Assembly (NCBI GenBank): GCA_963773685.1
Contig: CAVZBY010000013.1
Coordinates: 111,353 to 175,352 of the forward strand
From: JALHVH01 sp963773685
GTDB lineage: Bacteria > Acidobacteriota > Aminicenantia > Aminicenantales > Saccharicenantaceae
Direction of reading: 5' to 3'
DNA length: 64,000 nt
Shown here: positions 9,198 through 17,833 of the stretch, in pieces
How positions within the stretch are numbered: the first letter of the stretch is position 1
Layout of the letters: each line of letters begins with the position of its first letter
Position numbers and translations under genes: made by a program
The notes under the pieces: generated by a model
Told to the model about the DNA's origin: nothing
Seen by the model: the letters and a program-made list of their open reading frames with translations, nothing else
Databases searched by the model: none

Positions 9198-9917
9198 TCA
9201 GCCCTTGTGCCTCTGCCGGGCCGCCTCGAACAGGAATATGGCGGCGGCGGCGGACACGTTGAGCGAGGTGATCCGGCCGTACAGGGGTATGGAGAGGACC
9301 GTGTCGCACCGTTTCCGGACGAGGGGCCGGAGCCCCTTGCCCTCCGAGCCGAGGACGACGCCGACGGGAAGGGTGTAATCGAAGGCGTGCCAGGGAGATC
9401 TTCCGCCCCCCTCGGCCCCGACGAGCCAGATGCCGCGCTCCTTGAGCTCCTCCATGGTCCGGGCCAGGTTGACGACCCGGGCCACCTTCATGTGCTCGAG
9501 GGCCCCGGCGGCGACCGTGGAAACGGTTTCCGTCAGGCCGGTCGACCGGTGCTCCGGGATTATGATGCCGTCGACCCCGGCGCATTCGGCGGTCCGGATG
9601 ATGGCGCCCATGTTCTGGGGGTCCTCGATCTCGTCGAGGAGGACCAGGAAGGGGGTTTTGGAGGTCCCCAGGACCTCCTCGAGGGAGGCGAAGCCCCGGG
9701 GGGAGAGAACGGCCATCGCCCCCTGGTGATGGGGGGCTTCCTGGTCGAGCTTGGACTTGGGGACGAAGACGACGGGAATGCCGTGCCTGCGGGCCTCGCG
9801 GATGACCTCCCCGATACGGTTCGGTCCCCGCTCGTTCTGGACGAAGACCTTGTTGACCCTTTCGGGAGAGACCTTCAGGACCTCGAGGAGAGGGTTGAGG
9901 CGGCCGATCGTCTCCAT
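9198..9917 (-). CDS. rlmB: 23S rRNA 2'-O-methyltransferase (RlmB/TrmH family, SpoU class)
   Basis: A 239-residue SPOUT methyltransferase. The N-terminal substrate-binding domain (GRLNPLLEVLK) resembles the RlmB L30e-like domain. The catalytic part has the trefoil-knot motifs LLDEIEDPQNMGAIIRTAE, EHRSTGLTETVSTVAAGALE, VVLGSEGKGLRPLV and LYGRITSLNVSAAAAI. Family members methylate a ribose 2'-OH, in RlmB G2251 of 23S rRNA, using S-adenosylmethionine. The tRNA-specific TrmH alternative is less likely because of the N-terminal domain. The start ATG 9917 has a GGGGGAA just upstream. It lies between the DUF4412 gene and accA on the same strand. Confidence 0.92.
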   Translation of the reverse strand: METIGRLNPLLEVLKVSPERVNKVFVQNERGPNRIGEVIREARRHGIPVVFVPKSKLDQEAPHHQGAMAVLSPRGFASLEEVLGTSKTPFLVLLDEIEDPQNMGAIIRTAECAGVDGIIIPEHRSTGLTETVSTVAAGALEHMKVARVVNLARTMEELKERGIWLVGAEGGGRSPWHAFDYTLPVGVVLGSEGKGLRPLVRKRCDTVLSIPLYGRITSLNVSAAAAIFLFEAARQRHKG

Positions 9918-9951
9918 CGTTCCCCCGGATCGCGCGCGCCCGCGGCGCGGG

Positions 9952-10683
9952 CTACTTGTTCTGCAGGTCCTGCATCGAGAGCTTGTCCTGCTTCGTGTAG
10001 CCGGCGGGAACGCCGTAGACGCCCGCGGGCGGGGTCTTCTGGGAGATCTCGACGACCTCGCTCGTGGTCCGGATCTTGGAGCCCATCATCTCCATGGTGG
10101 TCTCGGACGAGATCCAGAATCCCTTGACCTTCATCATCTCGCTCACGGACGCGTCGTCGAGGCGGAACTGGGACTTGAGCATCGTTCCGTAGACCTTGCT
10201 CATGTAGGCGGCGAGGTCGAAGGGGACGTTGGTCGTCGCGTAGACCTTCATCTTCATGGGCATCATCATCATGTTCATGGTGACGTCGTACTCGTCGCAG
10301 GCCCATGAACCGATGGTCTTCTTTCCGCCCGTCGGGCTCACGGTCACGGTCATCTTCATCATGCCCTGCATCATCGAGGCCATCTGGGCGGGGAGGAGGC
10401 TCGTGAAATCGAACGGCAGGGGAGCCTCGATGTAGGTCTTGGCCTTGTGGTTGATGATGTACATGACGTTCTTCGAAAGGTCGATGACCGAGACGTTCTG
10501 GTCCGTGATCATGGCGAACTTGTCGTCGCCGATCCACTGCTCCGAGACGGAGTCCTTGGCCGGCTGGTTCTGCCCCATCATGCTCATGGGGTCGGTGTGT
10601 ATCTTGGACTTGACGTAGATGTCGGCGGACGCGAACGACGCGATCGCCAGGACGCAAAGGATCGCCGTAATGGTTCTTTTCAT
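9952..10683 (-). CDS. Exported DUF4412-type protein, methionine-rich
   Basis: A 243-residue protein with a signal peptide (MKRTITAILCVLAIASFASA). The start ATG 10683 is supported by GAGGAGG six bases upstream; the open frame extends further 5' but without a plausible start. The mature protein has the DUF4412 pattern: IYVKSKIHTD, then EQWIGDDKFAMIT, MYIINHKAKTY, a short methionine-dense stretch MNMMMMPMKMKVYAT, and a C-terminal GVYGVPAGYTKQD. Such proteins are small periplasmic or outer-membrane beta-rich proteins of unknown function. Met clusters of this kind can bind Cu(I) in other proteins, but that is only a suggestion here. It heads the rlmB-accA-hisS-aspS strand. Confidence 0.75.
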   Translation of the reverse strand: MKRTITAILCVLAIASFASADIYVKSKIHTDPMSMMGQNQPAKDSVSEQWIGDDKFAMITDQNVSVIDLSKNVMYIINHKAKTYIEAPLPFDFTSLLPAQMASMMQGMMKMTVTVSPTGGKKTIGSWACDEYDVTMNMMMMPMKMKVYATTNVPFDLAAYMSKVYGTMLKSQFRLDDASVSEMMKVKGFWISSETTMEMMGSKIRTTSEVVEISQKTPPAGVYGVPAGYTKQDKLSMQDLQNK

Positions 10684-10894
10684 GGGACCTCCTCGAATCC
10701 TCGTTTCCGACACGAGTATATCAAAAACCGGACGGCGCCGCCAGGCGGACGCGGATCCGCAGCTCCGGTCGCGCGGGGATTCCCGCCGCTTTACAAAAGG
10801 GGCGGGTGGGGGGAATTTGATACATTTGCGTTTGCAAGGCGGGTTGGGGGGATACAATAGGGGAGCGATAATCCGATGACCGAACGAACTCCGA

Positions 10895-11680
10895 ATGCCC
10901 GGGAAGGTCGGTACGGCCAGGTCCGTCTTCCGGGTCATCGGCGCGCTCGGCCTGATCACGGCGGCCGCTATCCTGGGCATCATCCTCTACGGGTCCCTCG
11001 TCCTGCAGCTGACCGGGGAAGAGCATGCCCTCCTCGGATCCGCCATTCTCGGCGGCTTCGGGCTCGTCCTCATCGTCCTGGCCTTTCTCCTCGGGGCTCT
11101 CGCCCTCCTCGTCGCCGCGGGGATCACCCGGCGGCAGACGTGGGGAAGGATCGGCGGCTTCGTCCTCGGCGCCCTCATGCTCCCTCTTTTTCCCGTCGGG
11201 ACCATCCTCGGCCTGTTCGTCCTTACCGGCCTCGCGGGCGCCGATGCGAACGTCGTGGTTCGGCTCCGCGGGATGAAGCCGGCGCCCCTCTCGAAGGCTA
11301 TTTCCGGGCGCTTTTTCGGGTGGCCTTTTCGGCCCGCGTCTGCTAAGATGGCGGGACGAAGGACAAGGAATGAGAGGGCTTGCCAGGATCATCGCTGTCT
11401 CCGGTCTTCTTTTCCTCGCGACGACCGGCCCTCTCCTCCCAGGACCTTCCCCCCTCTCCGGACGGGTCCCGGACGGACGCGCCCAAGGTCTTCTTCGACT
11501 GCCACCAGTGCGACATGGATTACATCCGGACGGAGATCACCTTCGTCAACTTCGTCCGCGAGCGCAAGCAGGCCGACGTTTTCGTCATGGTCACGATCCA
11601 GGGCACCGCGGGGGGCGGCCGGGAATACACGCTGGCCTTCATCGGCCAGAACGGCTATGTCGACATCCGGAACACCCTGA
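10895..11680 (+). CDS. Small membrane protein with four predicted helices; 3' end doubtful
   Basis: Residues 1-125 contain four hydrophobic helices (for example ALGLITAAAILGIILYGSLV and GGFVLGALMLPLFPVGTILG), so the protein sits in the inner membrane. After about residue 130 the frame stays open to 11680 but becomes arginine/serine-rich and overlaps the next gene by 300 bases, so this tail is almost certainly not real. An ATG at 10876 in another frame has GGGGAG ten bases upstream and could be the true start, with an indel near 10905-10912. The true stop may also lie in another frame, near 11346. No function is assigned. The likely coding part is about 10876-11350. Confidence 0.5.
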   Translation: MPGKVGTARSVFRVIGALGLITAAAILGIILYGSLVLQLTGEEHALLGSAILGGFGLVLIVLAFLLGALALLVAAGITRRQTWGRIGGFVLGALMLPLFPVGTILGLFVLTGLAGADANVVVRLRGMKPAPLSKAISGRFFGWPFRPASAKMAGRRTRNERACQDHRCLRSSFPRDDRPSPPRTFPPLRTGPGRTRPRSSSTATSATWITSGRRSPSSTSSASASRPTFSSWSRSRAPRGAAGNTRWPSSARTAMSTSGTP

Positions 11681-12630
11681 AGTGCATCTCCGACCAGGGC
11701 GACTCGGACGATGAGCAGAGGCGGAGCCTGGTCCGCGTCCTCAAGGTCGGGCTCGTCCCCTACGCCGCCAAGACCTCCATGGCCGATTACCTCACCGTCG
11801 GCTTCGAGCGGAAGACGGGACCCATGGCCGTCGTCGACAAGTGGAACTCCTGGGTCTTCAACGTCGGGATGAGCGCGAACCTGAGGGGCGAGAAACAGCA
11901 GGACTTCAGCGCCCTCAACGGGCACCTCTCGATCAACCGGGTGACGGCCGGCTCCAAGCTCCGGCTGGGGCTGTCGTCCGATTACAGCCGGAGCTCCTTC
12001 GACCTCGATGAAGGCCCCGTGACCTCGGCTTCGGACAGCCAGAGCCTCAGCGGTCTCTATGTCGTCAGCCTCGACGACCATTGGTCGGCCGGCTCCTGGC
12101 TCTCCTTCTATTCGTCGAGCTACGAGAACATCGCCTTCTCCATCAGCCCCTCTCCGGCGGTCGAGTACAGCTTCTTTCCCTATTCCGAGTCGACGCGGCG
12201 CCAGCTCCGGGTCCTCTACAGGGTCGGCTACAGCTTCAACAAGTACATGGAGGAGACGATCTACGAGAAGCTCCGGGAGAGCCTCCTGGGGCAGACCCTG
12301 ACGATGACCCTGGAGATCAAAGAGCCCTGGGGCAACATCAGCTCCTCGCTCCAGGGGTCCCATTATTTCCGCGACCTGGGCATGAACCGCCTGGAGTTCT
12401 GGGGCGGCCTCAACCTCCAGGTCTGGAAGGGCCTGTCGCTGGGGATCTACGGACACTATTCCCGGATCAACGACCAGCTGTCCCTGCCCAAGGCGGGGGC
12501 CAGCCTCGAGGACGTCCTGCTCCAAAAGAAGATGCTCGCCACCAACTACGACTACCGGCTGTCGGTGGGCCTGAGCTACACGTTCGGCTCCATCTACAGC
12601 AACATCGTCAACCCCCGTTTCGGCAAATGA
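11370..12630 (+). CDS. Predicted outer-membrane beta-barrel-like protein, frameshift in N-terminus
   Basis: The ATG at 11370 begins MRGLARIIAVSGLLFLATTG, a credible signal peptide, but in a different frame from the body. The frames join at the C6 run in the TTCCCCCCTCTCC stretch near 11446-11458, where one base appears gained or lost. The body (about 390 residues) starts DAPKVFFDCHQCDMDYI and continues with alternating aromatic strands such as YRVGYSFNKYMEE. It ends in YRLSVGLSYTFGSIYSNIVN-PRFGK, which resembles an outer-membrane barrel terminus. An isolated CHQC motif sits near the start. The role is unknown. Its stop overlaps the start of the ferredoxin-like gene (ATGA), so the two are coupled. 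Confidence 0.65.
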
Positions 12631-13388
12631 CGAAAAGAAAGATCATCGAGATCGACCGCGCCCTGTGCGACGGCTGCGGCCTTTGCACCAAGGCCTGCGC
12701 CGAAGGGGCCCTTGTCCTCGACGCCGAGAACAAGGCCGTGCTTGCCCGCGAGATCTTTTGCGATGGCCTGGGGGCCTGCCTGGACGTTTGCCCGACCGGC
12801 GCCCTCCGGATCACGGAGCGGGAAGGGGACGATTACGATCCGGCGGCGGCCTACGACCATGTTCTCGCCACCCGGGGCCGTGACGCGGCATCCCGGGTCC
12901 ACGGCGCTCCGGCCGCGAAGGGCGCCTCCCATCCCTCCGGCTGTCCCGGAAGCCTCGCCCGGGAGATCGCGGCGGAGGGAGGAGAGGAGGCTTCGGACGG
13001 ACCGGACGCTCCGCCGAGATCCCGCCTCAGCCAGTGGCCCATCCAGCTCCATCTTGTCTCTCCCCAAGCCCCGTATTTCCGCGGGGCCGACCTTCTGGTC
13101 GCCGCCGATTGCACGGCCTTCGCCCTGGGCGGCTTTCATGGGGAGCTCCTGAGGGGCAAGAAGCTCGTCATCGCCTGCCCCAAGCTGGACGATTGTGACG
13201 GCTACGTCGAGAAGCTGGCCGAGATCATCCGCCGGAACGGCCTCCGCTCCCTGACCGTAGCCATCATGACCGTTCCCTGCTGCTCCGGCCTCCTCCAATT
13301 GGTCCAGCGCGCCGTCGAAGCTTCGGGCGTCCCCATCGAGGTCCGGGTAACGGTCGTCGGCATCGACGGGAAGATCGTCAGCTCCTAG
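12627..13388 (+). CDS. Two-cluster ferredoxin-type protein
   Basis: A 253-residue soluble protein starting MTKRKIIEIDRALCDGCGLC. Two 4Fe-4S binding motifs are visible: CDGCGLCTKAC with a trailing alanine-rich turn (residues about 14-24), and CDGLGACLDVC followed by PTGA (about 48-60). The C-terminal half lacks further clusters but has ACPKLDDCDGYVEKL and MTVPCCSGLLQLVQ, cysteine-bearing stretches. Proteins of this design are common in anaerobes as electron carriers or redox sensors; the partner is unknown. The start overlaps the stop of the upstream barrel-like gene (ATGA). Confidence 0.85.
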   Translation: MTKRKIIEIDRALCDGCGLCTKACAEGALVLDAENKAVLAREIFCDGLGACLDVCPTGALRITEREGDDYDPAAAYDHVLATRGRDAASRVHGAPAAKGASHPSGCPGSLAREIAAEGGEEASDGPDAPPRSRLSQWPIQLHLVSPQAPYFRGADLLVAADCTAFALGGFHGELLRGKKLVIACPKLDDCDGYVEKLAEIIRRNGLRSLTVAIMTVPCCSGLLQLVQRAVEASGVPIEVRVTVVGIDGKIVSS

Positions 13389-13445
13389 CCGGGCGGCGGA
13401 CCGCCCGAGCCTTCCCGGGAGGGATTTCGGCGGGGCCTCTTGTGG

Positions 13446-13451
13446 TATAAT
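13446..13451 (+). promoter_or_regulatory. Candidate -10 box for the TPR gene
   Basis: An exact TATAAT stands 54 bases before the TPR-gene start. Upstream, TTTCGG at 13425-13430 is only a weak -35. The placement between two genes and the perfect -10 suggest a sigma-70-type promoter. Confidence 0.4.
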
Positions 13452-13504
13452 ATCCGGGAATTTATACCGGCGCCGGAGCGCTCGATATCAAGGAGATCGG
13501 AAAC

Positions 13505-14548
13505 ATGAACAAGAAGATCATCGCCGCGGCGGTCGTGATCCTTATGGCCGCCGGGGCCTCGCTCGGGGCCCAGGAGAAACTGCCCAAGCCGGCGAACAAA
13601 GAGGCGGGAAAGCTCATGGAAAAGGCCGAGAAGGCCGTCAAGAACAAGGACCTGGACGGCGCCCTCGCCATGTACCTCGAGGTCCAGAAGCTCGAACCGG
13701 CCTACGCGCCGGCCTTCCTGACCGCGGCCATGGTCTATCGCATGAAGCAGGATGACGCCAACGCCCTGGCCTCCCTGGAGAAGGGCGTCGAGGCGGATCC
13801 CGCCTTCGCCAGGGGCGTCGACGCTTACGCGCAGCTGCTCGCGGAGAAGGCGCGCCAGGCCAGCGCGCAGGGCAAGCCGGCCGAGGCCATTCCCTACTTC
13901 ACCAAGCTGATCGCTATCCCCGGCCTCGAGGCGTCCCGCAAACCGCAGTACATCGACGGCCTCTTCAATTTGGGGGTCTGCTCGTTCCAGGCCCGCAAGT
14001 TCGAAGCTTCCTTCGACGCCTTTACCAAGCTGATCGCGATCCCCGAGGCCCAGACCATCGCCAAGCCCAACTTCATCCTGTCCCATTACATGATGGGGTT
14101 CAACCTCAGCCTCCTGGACAAGCCCGAAGAGGCGAACGGCTTCCTGCGCCAATACGTCGAGCTCGCGGCCAATGAGACCGCCAACAATTTCGTCCCCGTC
14201 GCCGATTACATGATCGCCAAGAACGAATACACGCTCCTCGACCGGAAGGTGGCGAAGGTCCGGGCCGACAAGGAAGAGACCGACGTCATGGGCAAGGTCA
14301 AGGTCCTGGCCGCCGAGTACGCCAACATCCCCGAGCTCCTCGGCAAGTCGATCGCCGCCAAGCCCGATCTCGAGGACGCCTACCTCGTCCTCGGCAACTA
14401 CTATTACCTTTCCGGCAACCTCGACCAGGCCATCGCCTCGTACAAGAACCTGCTGGAGAAGTTCGCCGCATCCGCCAACAAGGCCGATTACGAAGCCTTC
14501 CTGAAGAAGCTGGAAGAGGAGAAGGCGGCGGGGGAAGCCAAGAAGTAG
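13505..14548 (+). CDS. Exported TPR-repeat protein
   Basis: A 347-residue protein with a signal peptide (MNKKIIAAAVVILMAAGASL before GAQ). The mature part is a chain of tetratricopeptide repeats. One unit is seen in NKDLDGALAMYLEVQKLEPA, another in DDANALASLEKGVEADPAFA, and later ones include DLEDAYLVLGNYYYLSGNLD and QAIASYKNLLEKFA. The C-terminus is Lys/Glu-rich. It probably serves as a periplasmic scaffold, and the partner cannot be read. Two near-identical segments, FTKLIAIPGLEASRKPQYID and FTKLIAIPEAQTIAKPNFIL, show an internal duplication of about 45 residues. Confidence 0.85.
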   Translation: MNKKIIAAAVVILMAAGASLGAQEKLPKPANKEAGKLMEKAEKAVKNKDLDGALAMYLEVQKLEPAYAPAFLTAAMVYRMKQDDANALASLEKGVEADPAFARGVDAYAQLLAEKARQASAQGKPAEAIPYFTKLIAIPGLEASRKPQYIDGLFNLGVCSFQARKFEASFDAFTKLIAIPEAQTIAKPNFILSHYMMGFNLSLLDKPEEANGFLRQYVELAANETANNFVPVADYMIAKNEYTLLDRKVAKVRADKEETDVMGKVKVLAAEYANIPELLGKSIAAKPDLEDAYLVLGNYYYLSGNLDQAIASYKNLLEKFAASANKADYEAFLKKLEEEKAAGEAKK

Positions 14549-14621
14549 CCGGCGTTCCCTCCGGGCTTCCCGGCGGGCGCCGGCCCCGGGCCCTCCTTCC
14601 CGGGGACACGTCCGCGCACCT

Positions 14622-14649
14622 TTGCCTGTTCCCCGGCTTGTGATATCAT
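14622..14649 (+). promoter_or_regulatory. Candidate sigma-70-type promoter for the POT transporter
   Basis: TTGCCT (14622-14627), a 16-base spacer and TATCAT (14644-14649) lie 28 bases before the transporter ATG. An AAGGAG ribosome site follows. The match is four of six at -35 and five of six at -10. Confidence 0.5.
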
Positions 14650-14676
14650 TCGCCAAAACCGATAAGGAGCCGTCCC

Positions 14677-16041
14677 ATGAGCGAGACGCAACCGGTCAAG
14701 GCGCGTTTTCCCCGGACGTTTTGGACGGCGAACACCATCGAGCTCTTCGAGCGGGCGGCCTACTATGCGATGGCCTCGTTCATGGTCATCTACCTCAAGG
14801 AGACGCTGGGCATGCGCCCGACGTTCGCGACCTTCCTCAACGGATCTCTCCTCTGGGGCCTCATCTATTTCATGCCCATCCTATCGGGGACGCTGGCCGA
14901 TAAGTACGGCTACAAGCGGTCCCTGACCGTCGCCTTCGTCCTCATATCGGCCGGCTACTTCACGATGGGCAACGTCCAGAGGTTCTGGCCGGGGCTCATC
15001 GGCCGGACCGCCGCCGAAGCCGTCGATTTCACCGTTCCCGTCGTCCTGGGGATCGTCCTCATCGGCATCGGCGGGTCCATCGTCAAACCCTGCATCGCGG
15101 GGACCATTCAGAAGACGTCGGGCACCGCCGCGACCCTGGGCTTCGGCATCTTTTATATGGTCATCAACATCGGGTCCATCACCGGGAGGGGCGTGTCGTA
15201 CTTCATCCGGACGAGCCTCGGCATCCCCGCCATCTTCACCTACGCCTCATCGATCTTCGCCCTCATCGGCCTGATCATCGTCCTGTTCTTCTATAAAGAA
15301 CCGGAGTACGTGAGCGACGGGAAGAAGGACGGCCAGGTCGTCCGGAAGAAGACGCTCGGGCAGGCCTTCCTGGGTATCTTCGTCGTCCTCCGGAACGCCC
15401 GCTTCGTCTTCTTCCTCATCGTCATCGGCCTGTTCTGGGTCCTCTACGTCCAGCTATACAACCTGATGCCCCTGTTCCTCCGGGCCGTTGACCCGAACGC
15501 GCCGATGGAGCTCTACACCCTGGCCAATCCGGTGATGATCGTCGCCTTCCAGATGCTCATCACGCGGTTCATGAAAAGGTGGACCCCCATCAAGTCCATC
15601 ATCTTCGGCGTGGTCGTGACGACGACGGGCATGCTGATGAACATTCTGCCTACCCTCCTCGGCGCGGATCCCTCGCGGAAGGTCGACATTCTCGGCCTGG
15701 CCTTGCCGTTCGCCGGGATCTTCCTCATCGTCTCCATCGCCTCGATGGCCGTCGGCGAAATGATGGCTTCGCCCCGTATCTACGAATACATCGGGGCCAT
15801 CGCCCCCAAGGGCGAGGAGGGGCTCTACCTGGGATACGCCAACCTGCCGGTAGCCCTGGGGAGCATCTTCGGCGGGCCGCTTGGCGGCGCCCTGTTCGAG
15901 CGCTATATCCAGACGCCCATGAAGGAAGGGCGGCCGACGAATTCGATGGCCATGTGGCTCATCATCGCCGGCATCGGGCTCGTCTCGATGATGGGGCTCG
16001 CGATCTACGACCGGCTGCTGTCCAAGGGCCGCAAGCCCTAG
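14677..16041 (+). CDS. POT/PTR-type MFS transporter
   Basis: A 454-residue membrane protein with about twelve helices. The motif ELFERAAYYAMASFMVIYL in helix 1 matches the conserved ExxERxxYY region of proton-dependent oligopeptide transporters (POT/PTR2). It is followed by LSGTLADKYGYKRSL, an MFS loop 2-3 motif, and IGIGGSIVKPCIAG, equivalent to the helix 4-5 POT signature. Family members import di- and tripeptides with protons. The ExxERFxYY glutamates are present. The sequence is shorter and more divergent than classical POTs, so substrate identity is uncertain. It is monocistronic with its own promoter. Confidence 0.85.
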   Translation: MSETQPVKARFPRTFWTANTIELFERAAYYAMASFMVIYLKETLGMRPTFATFLNGSLLWGLIYFMPILSGTLADKYGYKRSLTVAFVLISAGYFTMGNVQRFWPGLIGRTAAEAVDFTVPVVLGIVLIGIGGSIVKPCIAGTIQKTSGTAATLGFGIFYMVINIGSITGRGVSYFIRTSLGIPAIFTYASSIFALIGLIIVLFFYKEPEYVSDGKKDGQVVRKKTLGQAFLGIFVVLRNARFVFFLIVIGLFWVLYVQLYNLMPLFLRAVDPNAPMELYTLANPVMIVAFQMLITRFMKRWTPIKSIIFGVVVTTTGMLMNILPTLLGADPSRKVDILGLALPFAGIFLIVSIASMAVGEMMASPRIYEYIGAIAPKGEEGLYLGYANLPVALGSIFGGPLGGALFERYIQTPMKEGRPTNSMAMWLIIAGIGLVSMMGLAIYDRLLSKGRKP

Positions 16042-16059
16042 GAAGACTCCTTTTTCGAC

Positions 16060-16168
16060 TCAGGCTAAAGCCTGAGGCTACATCCTAAATCCAGGCCAGC
16101 TTTTATTGTAGTCGCAGGCTTCAGCCTGCGTCTGCGATGATAAGCGGGACAGGCGAGACAAGAGGCTT
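16060..16168. repeat. 109-bp double-hairpin repeat, copy 1
   Basis: The unit contains two palindromes: CAGGCTAAAGCCTG at its left end and GCAGGCTTCAGCCTGC in the middle. It ends with direct repeats of GCGGGACAGGCGAGACAAG type. The second copy, 231 bases downstream, has the same length and differs mainly outside the palindromes. The GCAGGCTTCAGCCTGC palindrome recurs near 44530 and several times at 47.2-47.4 kb. Confidence 0.8.
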
Positions 16169-16290
16169 GATAAAACCGTCTTTTGAAATAGCAGGATCCG
16201 CAAGACGCGCGGTCAGCTGATCGTCGCCGCGGGCTTTAGCCCGCGTTTCCTTCCCGTGCCGCACGCTTTAGATCAGCTCCGCTCAAGAGC

Positions 16291-16399
16291 TCAGGCTAAA
16301 GCCTGAGGCTACATCCCGAAGCCAAGCCTGCTCTTAATGTAGCCGCAGGCTTCAGCCTGCGTCTGCAATGACAAGCGAGACAAGCGAGACAAGAGGCTC
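16291..16399. repeat. 109-bp double-hairpin repeat, copy 2
   Basis: A near-copy of 16060-16168 with both palindromes intact and the same spacing. Substitutions are concentrated in the linker between the two palindromes (for example TAAATCCAGGCC versus CGAAGCCAAGCC). That pattern suggests duplication followed by selection for, or conversion of, the hairpins. Confidence 0.8.
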
Positions 16400-16462
16400 A
16401 TCAAGCCTTCCTACGTAAAGGCGAGGCGGGCGAAAAAATAAGGGCGGGTGGGGGGGGAGGAG

Positions 16463-16497
16463 CCCCCCCTTTTGAAAAGGGGGGCAGGGGGGATTTT
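16463..16497. repeat. C/G-run hairpin repeat
   Basis: C7-TTTTGAAAA-G6 hairpin followed by CAGGGGGGATTTT, another member of the family described at 3457. It sits at the 3' end of the minus-strand glycosidase-like gene. Confidence 0.7.
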
Positions 16498-16503
16498 CCC
16501 GGG

Positions 16504-17595
16504 TTACTCCCCGTTTTTCAGCCTTTCCAGGAACGGTCCCGTAAGGCTGTTCGCCGAGAAGTAGATAACGCCGTCGGCGCCCCTTTCTTTGCTGATCCTC
16601 ATCTGGTCGAGCATGCCCTCGGGGGTGTTCCGGTTGTGAGACGTTCCGATGCCGATCCCGATGCAGACCCGAGTCCGGCCCTTCCCGACGGCGACGGCCC
16701 GGCGCACATAATCGTCGAAGAGAGCGGAGTCATTGGTATAGATCATCGGACTGAGCAAGTCCATGAGGCCCTCCTCGGCCCACTTCGCCCAATCCTGGCC
16801 GATGAGGACCTTGGCGTTCGCCGCCTCGGGAAAGACCGCGGCCGAGATCTTCACGGGCCTGCCCAAGGCGCCGAGGGCGGCTTTGAGCTCGCGGACGAAC
16901 GTCGTCACCTGGTCCCTGTTCCATTCGAGCCAGACGTTCCAGACGGGATTCCCGGAGTCCTGGTCCTTGATGTCGTTCGTGTCCCATCCCGAGCGCTCCT
17001 TGAAGAGGGCCCGAGTCGCGGCGTCGTAGCCGAAATAAGGCTCGGTCGGCTCGCAGGGAAATCGGATATAGTCCAGGTGGATCCAGTCCACGGGATAGTT
17101 CCGGGCGAGCTCGGTCATCAAGCTCAGCTCGTAAGCCCGGGCGGCCGGAATGGCGGGGTTGACGCACGCGACGAGCTCGTTTCGGCGGCTCCTGATGAGC
17201 CACTCGGGATGTTCGCGCACCTTGCCGAGGAGCGCGCTCTCCGGGAAGACGCAGAACCAGGGGTGGACGGAGATCTCTCGCTTCTTCGCCTCCTCGAGGA
17301 AGGCGCCGAAGAAGTCCCATGTGTAAGCGGGGTCACCGACGGCGATATCGCTTTTGTAATAAACGTATCCGCTCGTGTCCTTGACCAGCATGATGACCGT
17401 GTCGATGCCCGCGCGGACGTAGGCGTCAAGGGTCTTCTCTATCAGAGGAACGGCCGCGGCCTTGTCCGGGCCGAACATGCGCGGGTGGGCCCAGATGCCC
17501 CGGACAGATCCTTCCGGCCCGGAGGCGGGGAGGAGCCCGGCGGAAAAGGCCAAGGCGAATAGTACCGCAAAAGCGGCGGTAGGGATCCTTTTCAT
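16504..17595 (-). CDS. Exported glycoside-hydrolase-like (GHL10/DUF187-type) protein
   Basis: A 363-residue protein. The ATG 17595 is chosen because GGAGG lies ten bases upstream and it opens a signal peptide (MKRIPTAAFAVLFALAFSAG then LLPASG). The mature part begins VRGIWAHPRMFGP and contains AYVRAGIDTVIMLVKDTSGY, VHPWFCVFPESA, VDWIHLDYIRFP and SAAVFPEAAN. These are features of the GHL10/COG1649 TIM-barrel family, in which a lipoprotein or periplasmic enzyme is thought to act on glycans. The HLDYIRFP motif is the family hallmark. Substrate unknown. Repeats flank the gene on both sides. Confidence 0.82.
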   Translation of the reverse strand: MKRIPTAAFAVLFALAFSAGLLPASGPEGSVRGIWAHPRMFGPDKAAAVPLIEKTLDAYVRAGIDTVIMLVKDTSGYVYYKSDIAVGDPAYTWDFFGAFLEEAKKREISVHPWFCVFPESALLGKVREHPEWLIRSRRNELVACVNPAIPAARAYELSLMTELARNYPVDWIHLDYIRFPCEPTEPYFGYDAATRALFKERSGWDTNDIKDQDSGNPVWNVWLEWNRDQVTTFVRELKAALGALGRPVKISAAVFPEAANAKVLIGQDWAKWAEEGLMDLLSPMIYTNDSALFDDYVRRAVAVGKGRTRVCIGIGIGTSHNRNTPEGMLDQMRISKERGADGVIYFSANSLTGPFLERLKNGE

Positions 17596-17665
17596 GATCG
17601 CAAAACCTCCTTCGGCGACGAGCCGCTGTCCTTGTCTCCCTTTCTTAAGGGGAGGTCCCATACAA

Positions 17666-17699
17666 ATCCCCCCCAGCCCCCCTTTTTCAAAGGGGGGTG
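17666..17699. repeat. C/G-run hairpin repeat, inverted orientation
   Basis: AAATCCCCCCCAGC followed by the C6-TTTTT-CAAA-G6 hairpin; this is the reverse complement of the arrangement seen at 3457 and 16463. Confidence 0.7.
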
Positions 17700-17833
17700 C
17701 CGAATTCGCTCCCTTTATAAATGGGAGCTAGGGGAATTCCTGGCCCTTATGATATCCCATCAAGCTCCGGCGTGGAAAGCCCGGCCTCCTCTTCATAAAG
17801 GGGCTGGGGCGGGGGACGATACCCCCCCTTTTT

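Larger units (their letters stand above)
16042..16503. other. Gene-free spacer filled with palindromic repeats
   Basis: No credible gene. It holds two 109-base copies of a double-hairpin repeat (16060-16168 and 16291-16399), a CGCGGGCTTTAGCCCGCG hairpin between them near 16218, and a C/G-run hairpin repeat near 16463-16497 before the convergent glycosidase-like gene. Confidence 0.85.
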
